Positions 28,800 through 38,840 of a stretch of DNA of 64,000 bases are shown here, piece after piece. The notes beneath the pieces were generated by a model. That model ran no database searches. It saw nothing but the letters and a program-made list of their open reading frames with translations, and was not told the DNA's origin. Position 1 is the stretch's first letter. Each line of letters opens with the position of its first letter. Origin of the DNA: Actinomadura meyerae (GTDB lineage Bacteria > Actinomycetota > Actinomycetes > Streptosporangiales > Streptosporangiaceae). Made by a program: the position numbers and the translations under genes. The stretch covers positions 496,001 to 560,000 of the forward strand of contig NZ_FZOR01000001.1 in the NCBI RefSeq assembly GCF_900188445.1, in the 5' to 3' direction.

Positions 28800-30053
28800 G
28801 TGACCGCCGCTGCCGAGGAGGAGGGCGGCGGGCGTCCGGGGCCGCGCGAGCGCGTGGCCGCCGCCGTCGGGCTGCTCGACCGGCCCCTCACCTCCTACTA
28901 CCTGGTGCTGGGCTGCTCGATCATGCTGCTGGCGCTCGGGCTGACGATGGTGCTGTCGGCCTCCAGCGTGAAGCAGCTCCAGGCGACCGGATCGGCGTAC
29001 ACGCTGTTCCAGAAGCAGGCGATGTGGATGGCGATCGGGCTGCCCGCCATGTGGCTGGCGTCCCGGCTGCCGGTGCGGACGTTCCGCGCGCTCGCCTACC
29101 CGCTGGTCCTGCTGTCGGTCGTCGCGCTGGCGCTGGTGCTCGTGCCGGGGCTCGGCCGCAGCGCGGGCGGCGCCACCCGCTGGGTCGACCTCGGCCCGGT
29201 GCAGATCCAGCCGTCCGAGCTCGCCAAGCTCGGCCTCGTGCTGTGGGGCGCCGACCTGCTGGCCCGCAAGGAGCGGCTCGGCCAGCTCACCGAGTGGCGG
29301 CCGCTGCTGGTGCCGCTGATGCCGGGCGCCGGCATCCTCGTCCTGCTCGTCATGCTGGGCAGCGACCTCGGCACCACGCTGGTGCTGCTCACCATCTTCC
29401 TCTCGCTGCTGTGGGTCGTCGGCGCGCCCGGACGGCTGTTCGTCGGCATCGCCGGGCTGGTGTGCCTGCTGGTGTCGATCCTCATCATCGTCGAGCCGTA
29501 CCGGATGCAGCGCCTCACCGGGTTCCTCGACTCGTCGGGCAACAAGCTGACCATCAACTACCAGGGCACCCAGGGGCTGTACGCGCTCGCGTCCGGCGGG
29601 CTGTTCGGCACCGGCCTCGGCGAGGGCCGCGCCAAGTGGGACTACCTCCCGCACGCCGAGACCGACTTCATCTTCGCGATCGTGGGGGAGGAGTTCGGCC
29701 TCATCGGCACCCTCGTGGTCGTCGGCCTGTTCGGGACGCTCGCCTACGCCGGGCTCCGCATCGCGCGGCGGGTGAAGGACCCCTTCACCCGGCTCGCCGC
29801 CGCCGGCGTGACCGCCTGGCTCGTCATCCAGGCCATCGTGAACATCGGCGCCGTCATCGCCGTCCTACCCATCACGGGGATCCCGCTCCCGCTGGTGTCC
29901 TACGGCGGTTCGGCGCTCATCCCGAGCCTGTTCGCGCTCGGGATGCTGCTCGCCTTCGCCAAACGCGAGCCGGGCGCGCGGCAGGCACTCTCCGCACGTG
30001 GCCCCGGACCCGTCGTGAGGGCTCTAAGCTGGCTGGGTCTGGCACGGCGTTGA
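28800..30053 (+). CDS. ftsW: Septal peptidoglycan glycosyltransferase FtsW
   Basis: SEDS-family membrane polymerase that partners FtsI. The 417-aa protein has about ten membrane helices beginning near residue 35. Signatures: [27 protein letters not shown] (catalytic-region loop), [13 protein letters not shown], the [25 protein letters not shown] block and [24 protein letters not shown] start two bases after the murD stop. The N-terminal ~30 residues are charged and low complexity. Confidence 0.95.
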   Translation: MTAAAEEEGGGRPGPRERVAAAVGLLDRPLTSYYLVLGCSIMLLALGLTMVLSASSVKQLQATGSAYTLFQKQAMWMAIGLPAMWLASRLPVRTFRALAYPLVLLSVVALALVLVPGLGRSAGGATRWVDLGPVQIQPSELAKLGLVLWGADLLARKERLGQLTEWRPLLVPLMPGAGILVLLVMLGSDLGTTLVLLTIFLSLLWVVGAPGRLFVGIAGLVCLLVSILIIVEPYRMQRLTGFLDSSGNKLTINYQGTQGLYALASGGLFGTGLGEGRAKWDYLPHAETDFIFAIVGEEFGLIGTLVVVGLFGTLAYAGLRIARRVKDPFTRLAAAGVTAWLVIQAIVNIGAVIAVLPITGIPLPLVSYGGSALIPSLFALGMLLAFAKREPGARQALSARGPGPVVRALSWLGLARR

Positions 30054-30093
30054 AATCCCCCCTTTCGAACACGCTGAGGAGTTGTCAACGAGC

Positions 30094-31188
30094 ATGAGGG
30101 TTGTCCTGGCCGGCGGGGGCACCGCCGGACACATCGAGCCCGCTTTGGCCCTCGCCGACGCGCTGCGCCGCAACGACCCGAACACCGGGATCGTCTGCCT
30201 CGGGACCGAGCGGGGGCTGGAGACCCGCCTCGTCCCGCAGCGGGGGTACGAGCTCGCGCTGATCCCGCCGGTGCCGCTGCCGCGCACGCTGACCCCGCAG
30301 CTGCTGTCGGTGCCCGGCCGGCTGCGCGGCGCGATCAACGCGGCGGCGGCCGTCCTGGACCAGGCCCAGGCCGACATCCTGGTCGGCTTCGGCGGCTACG
30401 TCGCCACGCCCGGCTACCTCGCCGCCCGCAAGCGCAAGGTGCCGATCATCGTGCACGAGGCCAACCCCAAGCCCGGCCTCGCCAACAAGCTCGGCGCCCG
30501 CTTCACCGAGCACGTCGCCGTCTCGCACGCCGACTCGCCGCTGCCGAACCCGACGTTCGTCGGCATCCCGCTGCGCCGCGAGATCGCCACCCTCGACCGG
30601 CTCGCGATGGGCGACAAGGCCCGCTCCTACTTCGGGCTGATGCCCGACCTGCCCACGCTGCTCATCTTCGGCGGCTCGCAGGGCGCCCGCTCGCTCAACC
30701 AGGCCGCGGTGGCCGCCGCGCCGTACTTCCGGCAGGCCGGCATCCAGGTGCTGCACATCGTCGGGCCGAAGAACACCGAGGAGCCCGAGCCCGCGTCCGG
30801 CGGCCCGCAGTACGTCACGATCCCCTACTGCGACCGGATGGACCTCGCCTACGCCGCCGCCGACATGGCGATGTGCCGGGCGGGCGCGATGACCTGCGCC
30901 GAGCTGGCCGCCGTCGCGCTGCCCGCGGTGTACGTCCCGCTGCCGATCGGCAACGGCGAGCAGCGGCTGAACGCCGAGCCGATCGTCGCGGCGGGCGGCG
31001 GCATGCTGGTCGACAACGCCGAGCTGTCGCCCGACTGGATCGCCGCGAACCTGCTGCCGGTGCTGGCCGACCCGGCCCGGGTCGCGCACATGTCCGAGGC
31101 CGCCGGCCGGATGGGCCGCCGGGACGCCGACGTCGCGCTGGCCCGCATGGTGTACGACGTGGTCCGCGCGGCGGGCGCCGCGCGATGA
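30094..31188 (+). CDS. murG: Lipid II synthase (UDP-GlcNAc transferase)
   Basis: Peripheral membrane glycosyltransferase making lipid II from lipid I. The 364-aa GT-B protein has the glycine-rich loop [48 protein letters not shown], a second G-loop [13 protein letters not shown] and the UDP-binding region [23 protein letters not shown]. The ATG at 30094 lies 12 bases after GAGGAG; a TTG at 30082 directly abuts that site and is less likely. Stop overlaps murC (ATGA). Confidence 0.95.
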   Translation: MRVVLAGGGTAGHIEPALALADALRRNDPNTGIVCLGTERGLETRLVPQRGYELALIPPVPLPRTLTPQLLSVPGRLRGAINAAAAVLDQAQADILVGFGGYVATPGYLAARKRKVPIIVHEANPKPGLANKLGARFTEHVAVSHADSPLPNPTFVGIPLRREIATLDRLAMGDKARSYFGLMPDLPTLLIFGGSQGARSLNQAAVAAAPYFRQAGIQVLHIVGPKNTEEPEPASGGPQYVTIPYCDRMDLAYAAADMAMCRAGAMTCAELAAVALPAVYVPLPIGNGEQRLNAEPIVAAGGGMLVDNAELSPDWIAANLLPVLADPARVAHMSEAAGRMGRRDADVALARMVYDVVRAAGAAR

Positions 31189-32591
31189 GCCTGATCGACC
31201 CGAGCGCGGTGGTGCCGGCCGGCGAGCTCGGCCGGGTCCACTTCATCGCCATCGGGGGCGCCGGGATGTCCGGCATCGCCCGCATCATGCTGCGGCGGGG
31301 GATGGCGGTGTCGGGCAGCGACGCCCGCGACTCCGAGCTGCTCGGCCAGCTCGGCGACCTCGGCGCGAAGGTCTTCGTCGGGCACGACGCCGCGCACGTG
31401 GGCGACGCCGACACGGTGGTGGTCTCCACGGCGATCCGGGAGTCCAACCCCGAGCTGGTCGCCGCCCGCGCGCGGGGGCTGCGCGTCCTGCACCGGTCCG
31501 CGGCGCTCGCGTCCCTCATGGCCGGGCGGCGCGCCGTCGCGGTCGCCGGGACGCACGGCAAGACCACCACGACCTCGATGCTGACGGTCGCGCTCCAGCA
31601 CGCGGGCGCCGACCCGTCCTACTGCATCGGCGGGCAGCTCGTCACCACCGGCCTCGGCGCCGACGAGGGCACCGGCGACGTGTTCGTCGCCGAGGCCGAC
31701 GAGAGCGACGGCTCGTTCCTGATGTACACGCCGCACATCGCGGTCGTCACCAACGTCGAGGCCGACCACCTCGACAACTACGGCGGCTTCGAGAAGGTGA
31801 AGGAGAACTTCGCCCGGTTCGTCGACCGGGTCGAGCCCGGCGGGACGCTCGTCGCGGGCGCCGACGACCCGGTCGCGAGGGAGCTCGCCGATCTCGCGCG
31901 GGCGCGCGGGCTGACCGTCCGCACCTACGGCGAGGCCGCGGGCGCCGACCTGCGGGTGACCGGTTTCACCCCGCGCGGCCTCGGCTCCCGGTTCGAGATC
32001 GAGGGCTCGGGCGAGGTCGTGCTGGGCGTGCCGGGCCGGCACAACGCGCTCAACGCCACCGCCGTCGTCGCGGTCGCGCGGGCCCTCGGCCTGGACGAGG
32101 CGGCGGTGCGGGCGGGCCTCACCGCGTTCGGCGGCGCGATGCGGCGGCTGGAGCGCAAGGGCGAGGCGGGCGGCGTCGAGGTGTTCGACAGCTACGCCCA
32201 CCACCCGACCGAGCTGACCGCCGACCTGGAGGCCACCCGCGACTACCTGGGGGAAAAGGGCGAGGGCGGCCGCATCGTCGCGGTGTTCCAGCCCCACCTG
32301 TACAGCCGCACCCGCTTCTTCGCCGCCGAGTTCGGCGCGGCGCTCGGCCTCGCCGACGTCGCGGTGGTGCTGGACGTGTACGGCGCCCGCGAGGACCCCG
32401 AGCCCGGGGTGACCGGTGCGCTCGTCGCGGACGCCGTCCCGGCCGGCACCGAGACCGTGTACGCGCCCGCCCGCGACGAGGTGCCCGGCATCGCCGCGTC
32501 GCTGGCCCGGCCCGGCGACGTCGTCATCACGCTCGGCGCGGGGGACGTGACGCAGCTCGGGCCGCTCGTCCTGGACCGCCTCGGCGGGTGA
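31185..32591 (+). CDS. murC: UDP-MurNAc:L-alanine ligase
   Basis: Adds L-alanine, the first residue of the stem peptide. The 468-aa protein shows [21 protein letters not shown], the ATP loop [14 protein letters not shown], the [10 protein letters not shown] motif, [12 protein letters not shown] and [12 protein letters not shown] in the C-terminal domain. ATG overlaps the murG stop. murB is not in this window. Confidence 0.96.
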   Translation: MSLIDPSAVVPAGELGRVHFIAIGGAGMSGIARIMLRRGMAVSGSDARDSELLGQLGDLGAKVFVGHDAAHVGDADTVVVSTAIRESNPELVAARARGLRVLHRSAALASLMAGRRAVAVAGTHGKTTTTSMLTVALQHAGADPSYCIGGQLVTTGLGADEGTGDVFVAEADESDGSFLMYTPHIAVVTNVEADHLDNYGGFEKVKENFARFVDRVEPGGTLVAGADDPVARELADLARARGLTVRTYGEAAGADLRVTGFTPRGLGSRFEIEGSGEVVLGVPGRHNALNATAVVAVARALGLDEAAVRAGLTAFGGAMRRLERKGEAGGVEVFDSYAHHPTELTADLEATRDYLGEKGEGGRIVAVFQPHLYSRTRFFAAEFGAALGLADVAVVLDVYGAREDPEPGVTGALVADAVPAGTETVYAPARDEVPGIAASLARPGDVVITLGAGDVTQLGPLVLDRLGG

Positions 32592-32648
32592 CACGCCGCC
32601 GGCCGCGCGGTCGGCGGCGGGCGGGGGGAGAACTGCCAAGCTTGGGTC

Positions 32649-33407
32649 ATGACCGAGGTACGGACCGGCCACGCCGCCGCGGGGCGGGAGGCCGGCGGCG
32701 CGGACGCGGACGGGGAGGGCCGCGCCCGGCCGAACCGCTGGAAGGCGATCTTCGTCACGCTGCTGGTGGTCGGCGCGCTCGGCCTGGTGACCTGGGTACT
32801 GCTCGGTTCCCGGCTGCTGGTGGTGCGGCACGTGGAGGTCGCGGGCGCCGGGCTGGCGCCCCGCGACCGGATCGTCGCCGCCGCCGCGATCGACCTCGGC
32901 ACGCCGATGGCGCGGCTGCGCACCGGCGCGATCGCCGAGCGCGTGGAGCGGCTCCGCGAGGTCGAGTCCGCCCGGATCGAGAGGCACTGGCCGGGCACGG
33001 TGCGGATCGTGGTGCGGGAGCGGGCGCCGGTGGCGGTCTTCAGCCGCGACGGGCGCTACCACCTGCTCGACCGGCACGGCGTCACCGTGGCCGACCGGGA
33101 GGCGCGCCCGTCCGGGCTGCCCGCGCTGACGGTGGCGACGCCGGCGGCGTCCGACCGGGCGACGCGGGCGGCGCTCGCCGTGCTGACCGGCCTGCCGGAG
33201 CGGCTGGGCCGCGCGGTCGCGGAGGTGGAGGCCACCGGGCCGGAGGCCGTCACGCTGCACATGGCGGACGGGCAGACGGTCGTGTGGGGGGCCGCCGAGC
33301 GGGCGGAGGAGAAGGTCAGGCTGCTGGACGCCGTGCGGCGCACCGCGTCCGGCCGGGCGATCCGCACCGTCGACATCAGCTCTCCCGAGGTGCTGAAGAC
33401 GAAGTGA
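32649..33407 (+). CDS. ftsQ: Cell division protein FtsQ/DivIB
   Basis: Bitopic divisome protein linking FtsL/FtsB to early factors. The 252-aa protein has a charged cytoplasmic tail (~35 residues), one membrane helix (IFVTLLVVGALGLVTWVLLG, ~37-57), and a POTRA domain (VVRHVEVAGAGLAPRDRIVAAAAIDLGTPMARL). The beta domain follows (RIERHWPGTVRIVVRERAPVAVF, LLDRHGVTVADRE). It starts 57 bp after murC. A 379-bp gap precedes ftsZ. Confidence 0.92.
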   Translation: MTEVRTGHAAAGREAGGADADGEGRARPNRWKAIFVTLLVVGALGLVTWVLLGSRLLVVRHVEVAGAGLAPRDRIVAAAAIDLGTPMARLRTGAIAERVERLREVESARIERHWPGTVRIVVRERAPVAVFSRDGRYHLLDRHGVTVADREARPSGLPALTVATPAASDRATRAALAVLTGLPERLGRAVAEVEATGPEAVTLHMADGQTVVWGAAERAEEKVRLLDAVRRTASGRAIRTVDISSPEVLKTK

Positions 33408-33607
33408 GGCCCCGAAGTGGGCCGGGCGCGTGTGTCGCGGCGATTCCCGCCGCCCGATCGGGCACGCTGGAACGGTCATGCCGGACCGATGCGGACGTGG
33501 AGGGGGGACGCCGATGCGCGCGGGCGGTGGAACGGGCGGGTGCCCGACGACAAGCTGGGCAAACCCATGCCAGCCGCGACACGCCGGTGGAGTTCGGGGG
33601 AGGTTAG

Positions 33608-33637
33608 TTGACCCTGGCGGTAAGGCCGCCCTACTGT
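33608..33637 (+). promoter_or_regulatory. Possible ftsZ promoter
   Basis: TTGACC (33608-33613) and TACTGT (33632-33637) are 18 bases apart in the 379-bp ftsQ-ftsZ gap, which holds no credible gene. Independent ftsZ promoters are well known in actinobacteria. Confidence 0.45.
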
Positions 33638-33654
33638 CCGTATCAGTCTTCAGG

Positions 33655-33690
33655 TTGACATAAGTGTAAGCCTCAAGTTGAGGGTGAGGG
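33655..33690 (+). promoter_or_regulatory. Second -35-like box and palindrome upstream of ftsZ
   Basis: TTGACA at 33655-33660 is followed by the perfect palindrome CCTCAA-G-TTGAGG at 33671-33683, about 100 bases before the ftsZ start. The region is less GC-rich than its surroundings. It may be a regulated ftsZ promoter; no clear -10 can be assigned. Confidence 0.45.
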
Positions 33691-33786
33691 TTTCGGCCCC
33701 TCCCTCGGTGCACAGGTCGGAACACCGCGGCGGCACGGTCGGCAGGCCGGTCTGGGCGGTCGGAGAGAGCGGAAAGGCCCCTCGTC

Positions 33787-35280
33787 GTGGCAGCACCGCA
33801 GAACTACCTCGCGGTCATCAAGGTCGTCGGCATCGGCGGCGGCGGCGTCAACGCCGTCAACCGGATGATCGAAGAGGGTCTCAAGGGCGTCGAGTTCATC
33901 GCGATCAACACGGACGCCCAGGCGCTGCTGATGAGTGACGCCGACGTGAAACTGGACGTGGGCCGCGAGCTCACCCGCGGCCTCGGCGCCGGGGCCAACC
34001 CCGACGTCGGCCGCAAGGCGGCCGAGGACCACCGGGAGGAGATCGAGGAGGTCCTCAAGGGGGCCGACATGGTCTTCGTCACCGCCGGGGAGGGCGGCGG
34101 CACCGGTACCGGCGGCGCGCCCGTGGTCGCCAACATCGCCCGCTCGCTCGGCGCGCTCACCATCGGGGTGGTGACCCGCCCGTTCAGCTTCGAGGGCAAG
34201 CGGCGCGCCATGCAGGCCGAGGCCGGCATCGAGACGCTGCGCGACGAGGTCGACACCCTCATCGTCATCCCCAACGACCGGCTGCTGTCGATCTCCGATC
34301 GGCAGGTCAGCGTGCTGGACGCCTTCAAGGCCGCCGACCAGGTGCTGCTGTCCGGTGTCCAGGGCATCACCGACCTCATCACCACCCCGGGCCTGATCAA
34401 CCTCGACTTCGCCGACGTCAAGTCGGTGATGTCCGGGGCGGGCTCGGCGCTGATGGGCATCGGCTCCGCCCGCGGCGACGACCGCAGCGTCGCCGCCGCC
34501 GAGATGGCGATCTCCAGCCCGCTGCTGGAGGCCAGCATCGACGGTGCGCACGGCGTGCTGCTGTCCATCTCCGGCGGCTCCGACCTCGGCCTGTTCGAGA
34601 TCAACGAGGCCGCGCAGCTGGTGTCGAACGCCGCCGCCCCGGACGCCAACATCATCTTCGGCGCGGTCATCGACGACGCGCTCGGCGACGAGGTCCGGGT
34701 CACGGTGATCGCGGCGGGTTTTGACGAGGGGCGCCCTGCCAAGCCGGCTCCCGAGCCGGAGGGCAAGCGGCTGCCCCCGCCCCCGCCCCGTCCCGTGCCG
34801 CCGCCCGCGCAGCCCGCCGCCCCGGCCAACCCGATCCCCAGCCGGGTCGGACGCTCGGAGCCGGTGGGCGGCCAGCAGGCCGGAGGGCAGCCCGCGCAGC
34901 CGTCGGTGGCGCAGGCCGCCGCCGCGCCGCACCCGCCCGCCCCGGCCCCGCCGGCTCAGACCCCGCCGCCGCGCCCCGAGAGCGACCGCGCGCAGCCGCC
35001 CGCGCCGGCCCACGACGACCGGTCCGCCGGCCGCGGCGACCGCGACGAGCCCGCCCGGTCCGAGGGCGCCTCGTCCGGGCCGCCGGGCGACCGGGACGCC
35101 GGCGGCTCCGGGGAGTCCGCCGGGTCGCGCGCCCCCGCGCCGCGCCAGCCCGCCGAGCCGGCCTCCTCCCGGGTGCACGCGGGAGAGAACGACGGCGGCC
35201 CCGCCTCCTCCGGGCAGCGCCGCCGTCCCGTCGTGTTCGACGAGGACGACGACCTCGACGTCCCCGACTTCCTGAAGTGA
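33787..35280 (+). CDS. ftsZ: Cell division GTPase FtsZ with extended linker
   Basis: Tubulin homologue forming the Z ring. Residues 1-~313 carry the GTPase and T-loops: [40 protein letters not shown] (tubulin signature) and [22 protein letters not shown]. The protein is 497 aa because the linker (~314-485) is ~170 residues rich in Pro, Ala, Gly, Asp and Arg, longer than the ~80-residue linkers of many relatives. The C-terminal peptide [11 protein letters not shown], expected to bind SepF, is kept. GTG start; stop overlaps pgeF (GTGA). Confidence 0.97.
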   Translation: MAAPQNYLAVIKVVGIGGGGVNAVNRMIEEGLKGVEFIAINTDAQALLMSDADVKLDVGRELTRGLGAGANPDVGRKAAEDHREEIEEVLKGADMVFVTAGEGGGTGTGGAPVVANIARSLGALTIGVVTRPFSFEGKRRAMQAEAGIETLRDEVDTLIVIPNDRLLSISDRQVSVLDAFKAADQVLLSGVQGITDLITTPGLINLDFADVKSVMSGAGSALMGIGSARGDDRSVAAAEMAISSPLLEASIDGAHGVLLSISGGSDLGLFEINEAAQLVSNAAAPDANIIFGAVIDDALGDEVRVTVIAAGFDEGRPAKPAPEPEGKRLPPPPPRPVPPPAQPAAPANPIPSRVGRSEPVGGQQAGGQPAQPSVAQAAAAPHPPAPAPPAQTPPPRPESDRAQPPAPAHDDRSAGRGDRDEPARSEGASSGPPGDRDAGGSGESAGSRAPAPRQPAEPASSRVHAGENDGGPASSGQRRRPVVFDEDDDLDVPDFLK

Positions 35281-36005
35281 TCACGCCCGTCGCCCTGGGC
35301 GACGGCGTCGGCGCCGGCTTCACCGGCCGCGCCGGCGGCGTGAGCACGCCCCCCTACGACTCCCTGAACCTGGGCGGCGCGGTCGGCGACGACCCCGCGG
35401 CCGTGCGCGGCAACCGGCGGCGCGCCGCCGAGGCGCTCGGCGTCGACCCCGGCCGCACCGTCTACATGCGGCAGGTGCACGGCGCCGACGTCGCGTTCGT
35501 CACCTCCCCCGAGACCCCCGGCCCCGTCGATGCCGTCGTCACGACCGTCCCGGGCCTCGCCCTCGCCGTCCTCGTCGCCGACTGCGCGCCCGTCCTGCTG
35601 GCCGACCCGGTCGCCGGCGTCGTCGGCGCCGCGCACTCCGGCCGCCCCGGCACGGCCGCCGGGGTCGTCCCCGCGCTGGTGAAGGCGATGTGCGAGCGCG
35701 GCGCGGACCCGGCCCGGATGGCGGCCGCGATCGGGCCCGCCGCGTGCGGCCGCTGCTACGAGGTGCCCGCCGCCATGCGGGACGAGGTCGCCGCCGTCGT
35801 GCCCGAAGCGCACTGCGTGACGGCCAAGGGGACGCCCGGGCTCGACATCCGGGCCGGCATCGCCGCGCAGCTCGCCTCCGCCGGGGTCGCCGAGGTCGCC
35901 GCCGACCCGCGCTGCACCATCGAGGACGCGGGCCTGTACTCCTACCGCCGCGACGGCCGCACCGGCCGCTTCGCCGGGTTCGTCTGGCTCGAGGACGGCG
36001 CGTGA
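35277..36005 (+). CDS. pgeF: PgeF/YfiH family protein (purine nucleoside phosphorylase LACC1-like)
   Basis: A 242-aa member of the DUF152/multicopper-polyphenol-oxidase-like family; homologues act on purine nucleosides or edit peptidoglycan precursors. Metal-site residues are visible in [19 protein letters not shown] and [14 protein letters not shown], with the usual HAGWRG replaced by HSGRPG, and in [14 protein letters not shown]. The GTG at 35277 overlaps the ftsZ stop, the standard position of this gene. Confidence 0.88.
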   Translation: MITPVALGDGVGAGFTGRAGGVSTPPYDSLNLGGAVGDDPAAVRGNRRRAAEALGVDPGRTVYMRQVHGADVAFVTSPETPGPVDAVVTTVPGLALAVLVADCAPVLLADPVAGVVGAAHSGRPGTAAGVVPALVKAMCERGADPARMAAAIGPAACGRCYEVPAAMRDEVAAVVPEAHCVTAKGTPGLDIRAGIAAQLASAGVAEVAADPRCTIEDAGLYSYRRDGRTGRFAGFVWLEDGA

Positions 36006-36733
36006 CCGGCGAGACCGATCCCGCCGCCGGGCGACGCCGCGCCGAACTCGCCGAGTCGCTCGCCGCGGTCCGCGCCCGCATCGCCGCGGCCTGCGCCGCC
36101 GCCGGCCGGGACGAGAGCGAGATCACCCTCATCGCGGTGACCAAGACCTTCCCCGCCTCCGACGTGCGGCTGCTGGCCGGACTCGGCCTCACCGAGGTCG
36201 GCGAGAACCGCGACCAGGAGGCCCGCCCCAAGGCGGCCGAATGCGCCGACCTCCCGCTCACCTGGCATTTCGTCGGCCGGGTGCAGACCAACAAGGCCCG
36301 CGCGGTCGCCGGCTACGCCGACGTCGTCCACTCGGTCGACCGGCCCCGGCTGGCCGCCGCGCTGTCGGGCGCCGCCGTCCGCGCCGGGCGGACGCTGCGC
36401 TGCCTGGTCCAGGTGTCGCTGGACGCGGAGGAGGTGCGCGGCGAGCGGGGCGGCGCGGCGCCGGGGGACGTGCCGGAACTGGCCGACGCCATCGCCGGGG
36501 CGCCGGGCCTCCGGCTGGGCGGGGTGATGGCCGTCGCGCCGCTCGGCGCCGACCCGATGCCCGCCTTCGCCCGGCTCGCCGAGGTCGCGGAGCGTTTGCG
36601 GCGGAACCATCCGGACGCCCGGATCGTCAGTGCGGGTATGAGCGGCGATCTGGAGCAGGCGATCGCGTGCGGCGCGACACACCTGCGGATCGGTACGGCG
36701 TTGCTCGGCGGCCGACGGGCAATCGTCAGGTAA
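36002..36733 (+). CDS. YggS family pyridoxal phosphate homeostasis protein
   Basis: A 243-aa PLP-binding TIM-barrel protein. It has the PLP lysine in LIAVTKTFPASDVRLLAGLGLTEVGENRDQE, WHFVGRVQTNKARAVAGYADVVHSVD, and the phosphate-binding SAGMSGDLEQAIACGATHLRIGTALLG. It buffers PLP and has no known catalytic activity. GTG overlaps the pgeF stop. Found here in most actinobacterial dcw clusters. Confidence 0.93.
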   Translation: MTGETDPAAGRRRAELAESLAAVRARIAAACAAAGRDESEITLIAVTKTFPASDVRLLAGLGLTEVGENRDQEARPKAAECADLPLTWHFVGRVQTNKARAVAGYADVVHSVDRPRLAAALSGAAVRAGRTLRCLVQVSLDAEEVRGERGGAAPGDVPELADAIAGAPGLRLGGVMAVAPLGADPMPAFARLAEVAERLRRNHPDARIVSAGMSGDLEQAIACGATHLRIGTALLGGRRAIVR

Positions 36734-36838
36734 TGTCCCCCCAGTGGTACCTGGCGGTACGCGGGTCGCCACGACGGATCAGTCCAACGGCGGCACCGGA
36801 CGCGCCCGGCGCCGCGGCCACAGGACACGGAGGGGCGT

Positions 36839-37375
36839 ATGGCCAGCGCGATGCGCAAGATGGCGGTCTACCTCGGCCTTGTGGAGGACGACCGTTACGA
36901 CGACAAGTACGGCGACTACGACGAGTACGAGGTCTACGACGACGAGACCGACCCGGGTCAGACCCGTCGCCGTGAGGACGAATCCGGCGGTCAGCTTACC
37001 CGAGCCGAGGAGACCGCGGACCGGGATCGCGACCATCACTCCGCGTCGACGCTGGAGCGACGCTCCGTGGCGCTCTACGAGTCCGGTACCACCGACCTCG
37101 CTCGTATCACTACTCTGCATCCAAGGACCTACAACGAGGCGAGGACCATCGGGGAGCACTTCAGAGAGGGCACACCGGTGATCATGAATCTGACCGAGAT
37201 GGTCGACAGCGACGCCAAGCGTCTGGTCGACTTCGCGGCGGGTCTCGTGTTCGGCCTGCACGGGAGCATCGAGCGTGTTACGAACAAGGTGTTCCTCCTG
37301 TCGCCCGCCAACGTGGAGGTGACGGCGGAGGACAAGGCCCGGATGGCAGAACGAGGGTTCTTCAACCAGAGCTGA
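36839..37375 (+). CDS. sepF: Cell division protein SepF
   Basis: Membrane anchor of FtsZ in actinobacteria. The 178-aa protein has a predicted amphipathic N-terminal helix ([13 protein letters not shown]), an acidic Tyr/Asp-rich linker (residues ~18-45) and the C-terminal FtsZ-binding core [48 protein letters not shown]. The ATG at 36839 adds MASA; the ATG at 36851 would start directly at MRKM. A 105-bp gap precedes it, with no gene visible. Confidence 0.95.
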   Translation: MASAMRKMAVYLGLVEDDRYDDKYGDYDEYEVYDDETDPGQTRRREDESGGQLTRAEETADRDRDHHSASTLERRSVALYESGTTDLARITTLHPRTYNEARTIGEHFREGTPVIMNLTEMVDSDAKRLVDFAAGLVFGLHGSIERVTNKVFLLSPANVEVTAEDKARMAERGFFNQS

Positions 37376-37396
37376 GACCCACATGCGAGAGTATCC

Positions 37397-37693
37397 GTGA
37401 ACATCGCTGGACAGGTGCTGACGTACCTCCTGTACCTCTTCCTCCTCTTCCTGATCGGGAGGCTGGTGCTGGAGGTCCTTCAGTCGTTCGCCCGCCAATG
37501 GAAGCCCTCCGGGGTGGTGCTGGTGATCGCCGAGGCGACCTACACCATCACCGATCCGCCCTTGAAGCTGCTGAGGCGTTTCATACCGCCCGTGCGTCTG
37601 GGTAACGTTGCACTGGACCTCAGCTTCACCGTGCTCATCCTTGTGGTCTGGATCCTGATCATGGTCATTGGCTCCGTATTCGGCGGTCCCTAG
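37397..37693 (+). CDS. YggT family membrane protein
   Basis: A 98-aa protein with two hydrophobic helices (residues ~8-28 and ~72-94) flanking a conserved loop TYTITDPPLKLLRRFIPPVRLGNVALDLS, typical of YggT. It is placed between sepF and divIVA in actinobacteria and likely associates with division or growth-zone proteins; the molecular role is unknown. GTG start 21 bases after sepF. Confidence 0.92.
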   Translation: MNIAGQVLTYLLYLFLLFLIGRLVLEVLQSFARQWKPSGVVLVIAEATYTITDPPLKLLRRFIPPVRLGNVALDLSFTVLILVVWILIMVIGSVFGGP

Positions 37694-37750
37694 ATCGATC
37701 GGATACCGTCCTTCAGGGACAGACTCCAAGCGCGCCAAGGAGACGAGAAC

Positions 37751-38680
37751 ATGCCGCTGACACCCGCCGACGTGCGGAACAAGCAGTTCAGTACCACCAG
37801 GCTGAGGCCGGGGTACGACGAGGAGGAGGTGGACGCCTTCCTCGACGAGGTCGAGGCCGAGCTCGACCGCCTCATCCAGGAGAACGAGGAGCTGCGGGCG
37901 AAGCTGGCCGAGTGCCTGCGCGGCAAGGTCCCCGCCATGGCCGCGCCCATCGTGGAGCCGAAGCCGGACGTCCAGAAGATCCCCGAGCCGCCGCGCCCCG
38001 AGCCGCAGCCGCAGCCCGAGCCGGAGCCCGCGCTCGGCGGCCTCGGCATGTCCCCCGCCCCGACCGGCGAGGACAACATGGACACCGCGGCCCGCGTCCT
38101 CGCGCTCGCGCAGCAGACCGCCGACCAGGCGATCGCCGACGCGCGCCGGGAGGCCGACGAGACGCTCGGCCGCGCCCGCCGCGAGGCCGAGGAGATCCTC
38201 GGCAAGGCCCGCCGGCAGGCCGACCAGATCGTCAGCGAGGCCCGGTCCCGCGCCGAGGCGCTCGATCGCGACGCGCAGGAGCGGCACCGGCAGGTCATGG
38301 GCTCGCTCGTGCAGCAGCGCGAGGAGCTCGAGCGCGAGGTCGACAACCTGCGCGCGTTCGAGCGCGAGTACCGCAGCCGCCTGAAGGTCTACCTGGAGGG
38401 CCAGCTCCGCGACCTGGAGGCGGGCAGCACCGAGACCGGCGCGTTCGCCGCCGTCCCGGGCGCGGCCCCGGTCCAGTCGCCGCAGAACGCCCCGCAGGGT
38501 CCGCAGACGGGCCCGCAGCCCGGCCTTCCGCACCCGGAGAACCGCAACGGCGCCGCCGGCGGTCCCGCGCCCGCGCCCGGCACGTTCCCGCAGCCGGCCG
38601 AACACGGCCAGCAGGTGCAGCACTCGGCGACCGGCGCGTTCCACGCGGGCGGCGACAACCCGCCGCACGATCGGCGCTGA
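37751..38680 (+). CDS. divIVA: DivIVA/Wag31 polarity protein
   Basis: Coiled-coil scaffold marking cell poles and directing apical growth. The 309-aa protein has the N-terminal DivIVA domain MPLTPADVRNKQFSTTRLRPGYDEEEVDAFLDEVE (membrane-curvature binding), a first coiled coil, a Pro/Glu-rich insert (~75-105) and a long coiled coil (~115-225, ARREADETLGRARREAEEIL). A Gly/Pro/Gln-rich tail ends it. AAGGAG lies before the ATG. It completes the ftsZ-side of the cluster. Confidence 0.94.
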   Translation: MPLTPADVRNKQFSTTRLRPGYDEEEVDAFLDEVEAELDRLIQENEELRAKLAECLRGKVPAMAAPIVEPKPDVQKIPEPPRPEPQPQPEPEPALGGLGMSPAPTGEDNMDTAARVLALAQQTADQAIADARREADETLGRARREAEEILGKARRQADQIVSEARSRAEALDRDAQERHRQVMGSLVQQREELEREVDNLRAFEREYRSRLKVYLEGQLRDLEAGSTETGAFAAVPGAAPVQSPQNAPQGPQTGPQPGLPHPENRNGAAGGPAPAPGTFPQPAEHGQQVQHSATGAFHAGGDNPPHDRR

Positions 38681-38840
38681 CGCGGCCGCCGCAGGCGATA
38701 GTGTCGTCCCGATGCCCGCGCCGGGTGGCAGCGGCGCCATCCCGGCGGGCGCCGTTCGGCGCTGACGGGCGGTCGTGGGCGGCGACCGGGTCTCTCGCAC
38801 GGCCCGGAGCCGAGCGGTCCGAACGAGTGGGAGAGACCCT

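Noticed and set aside
33417..33663. Small plus-strand ORFs of 60-77 codons in the ftsQ-ftsZ gap
   Set aside because: No ribosome sites, overlapping frames with Arg/Gly-rich products, and they cover probable ftsZ promoters.
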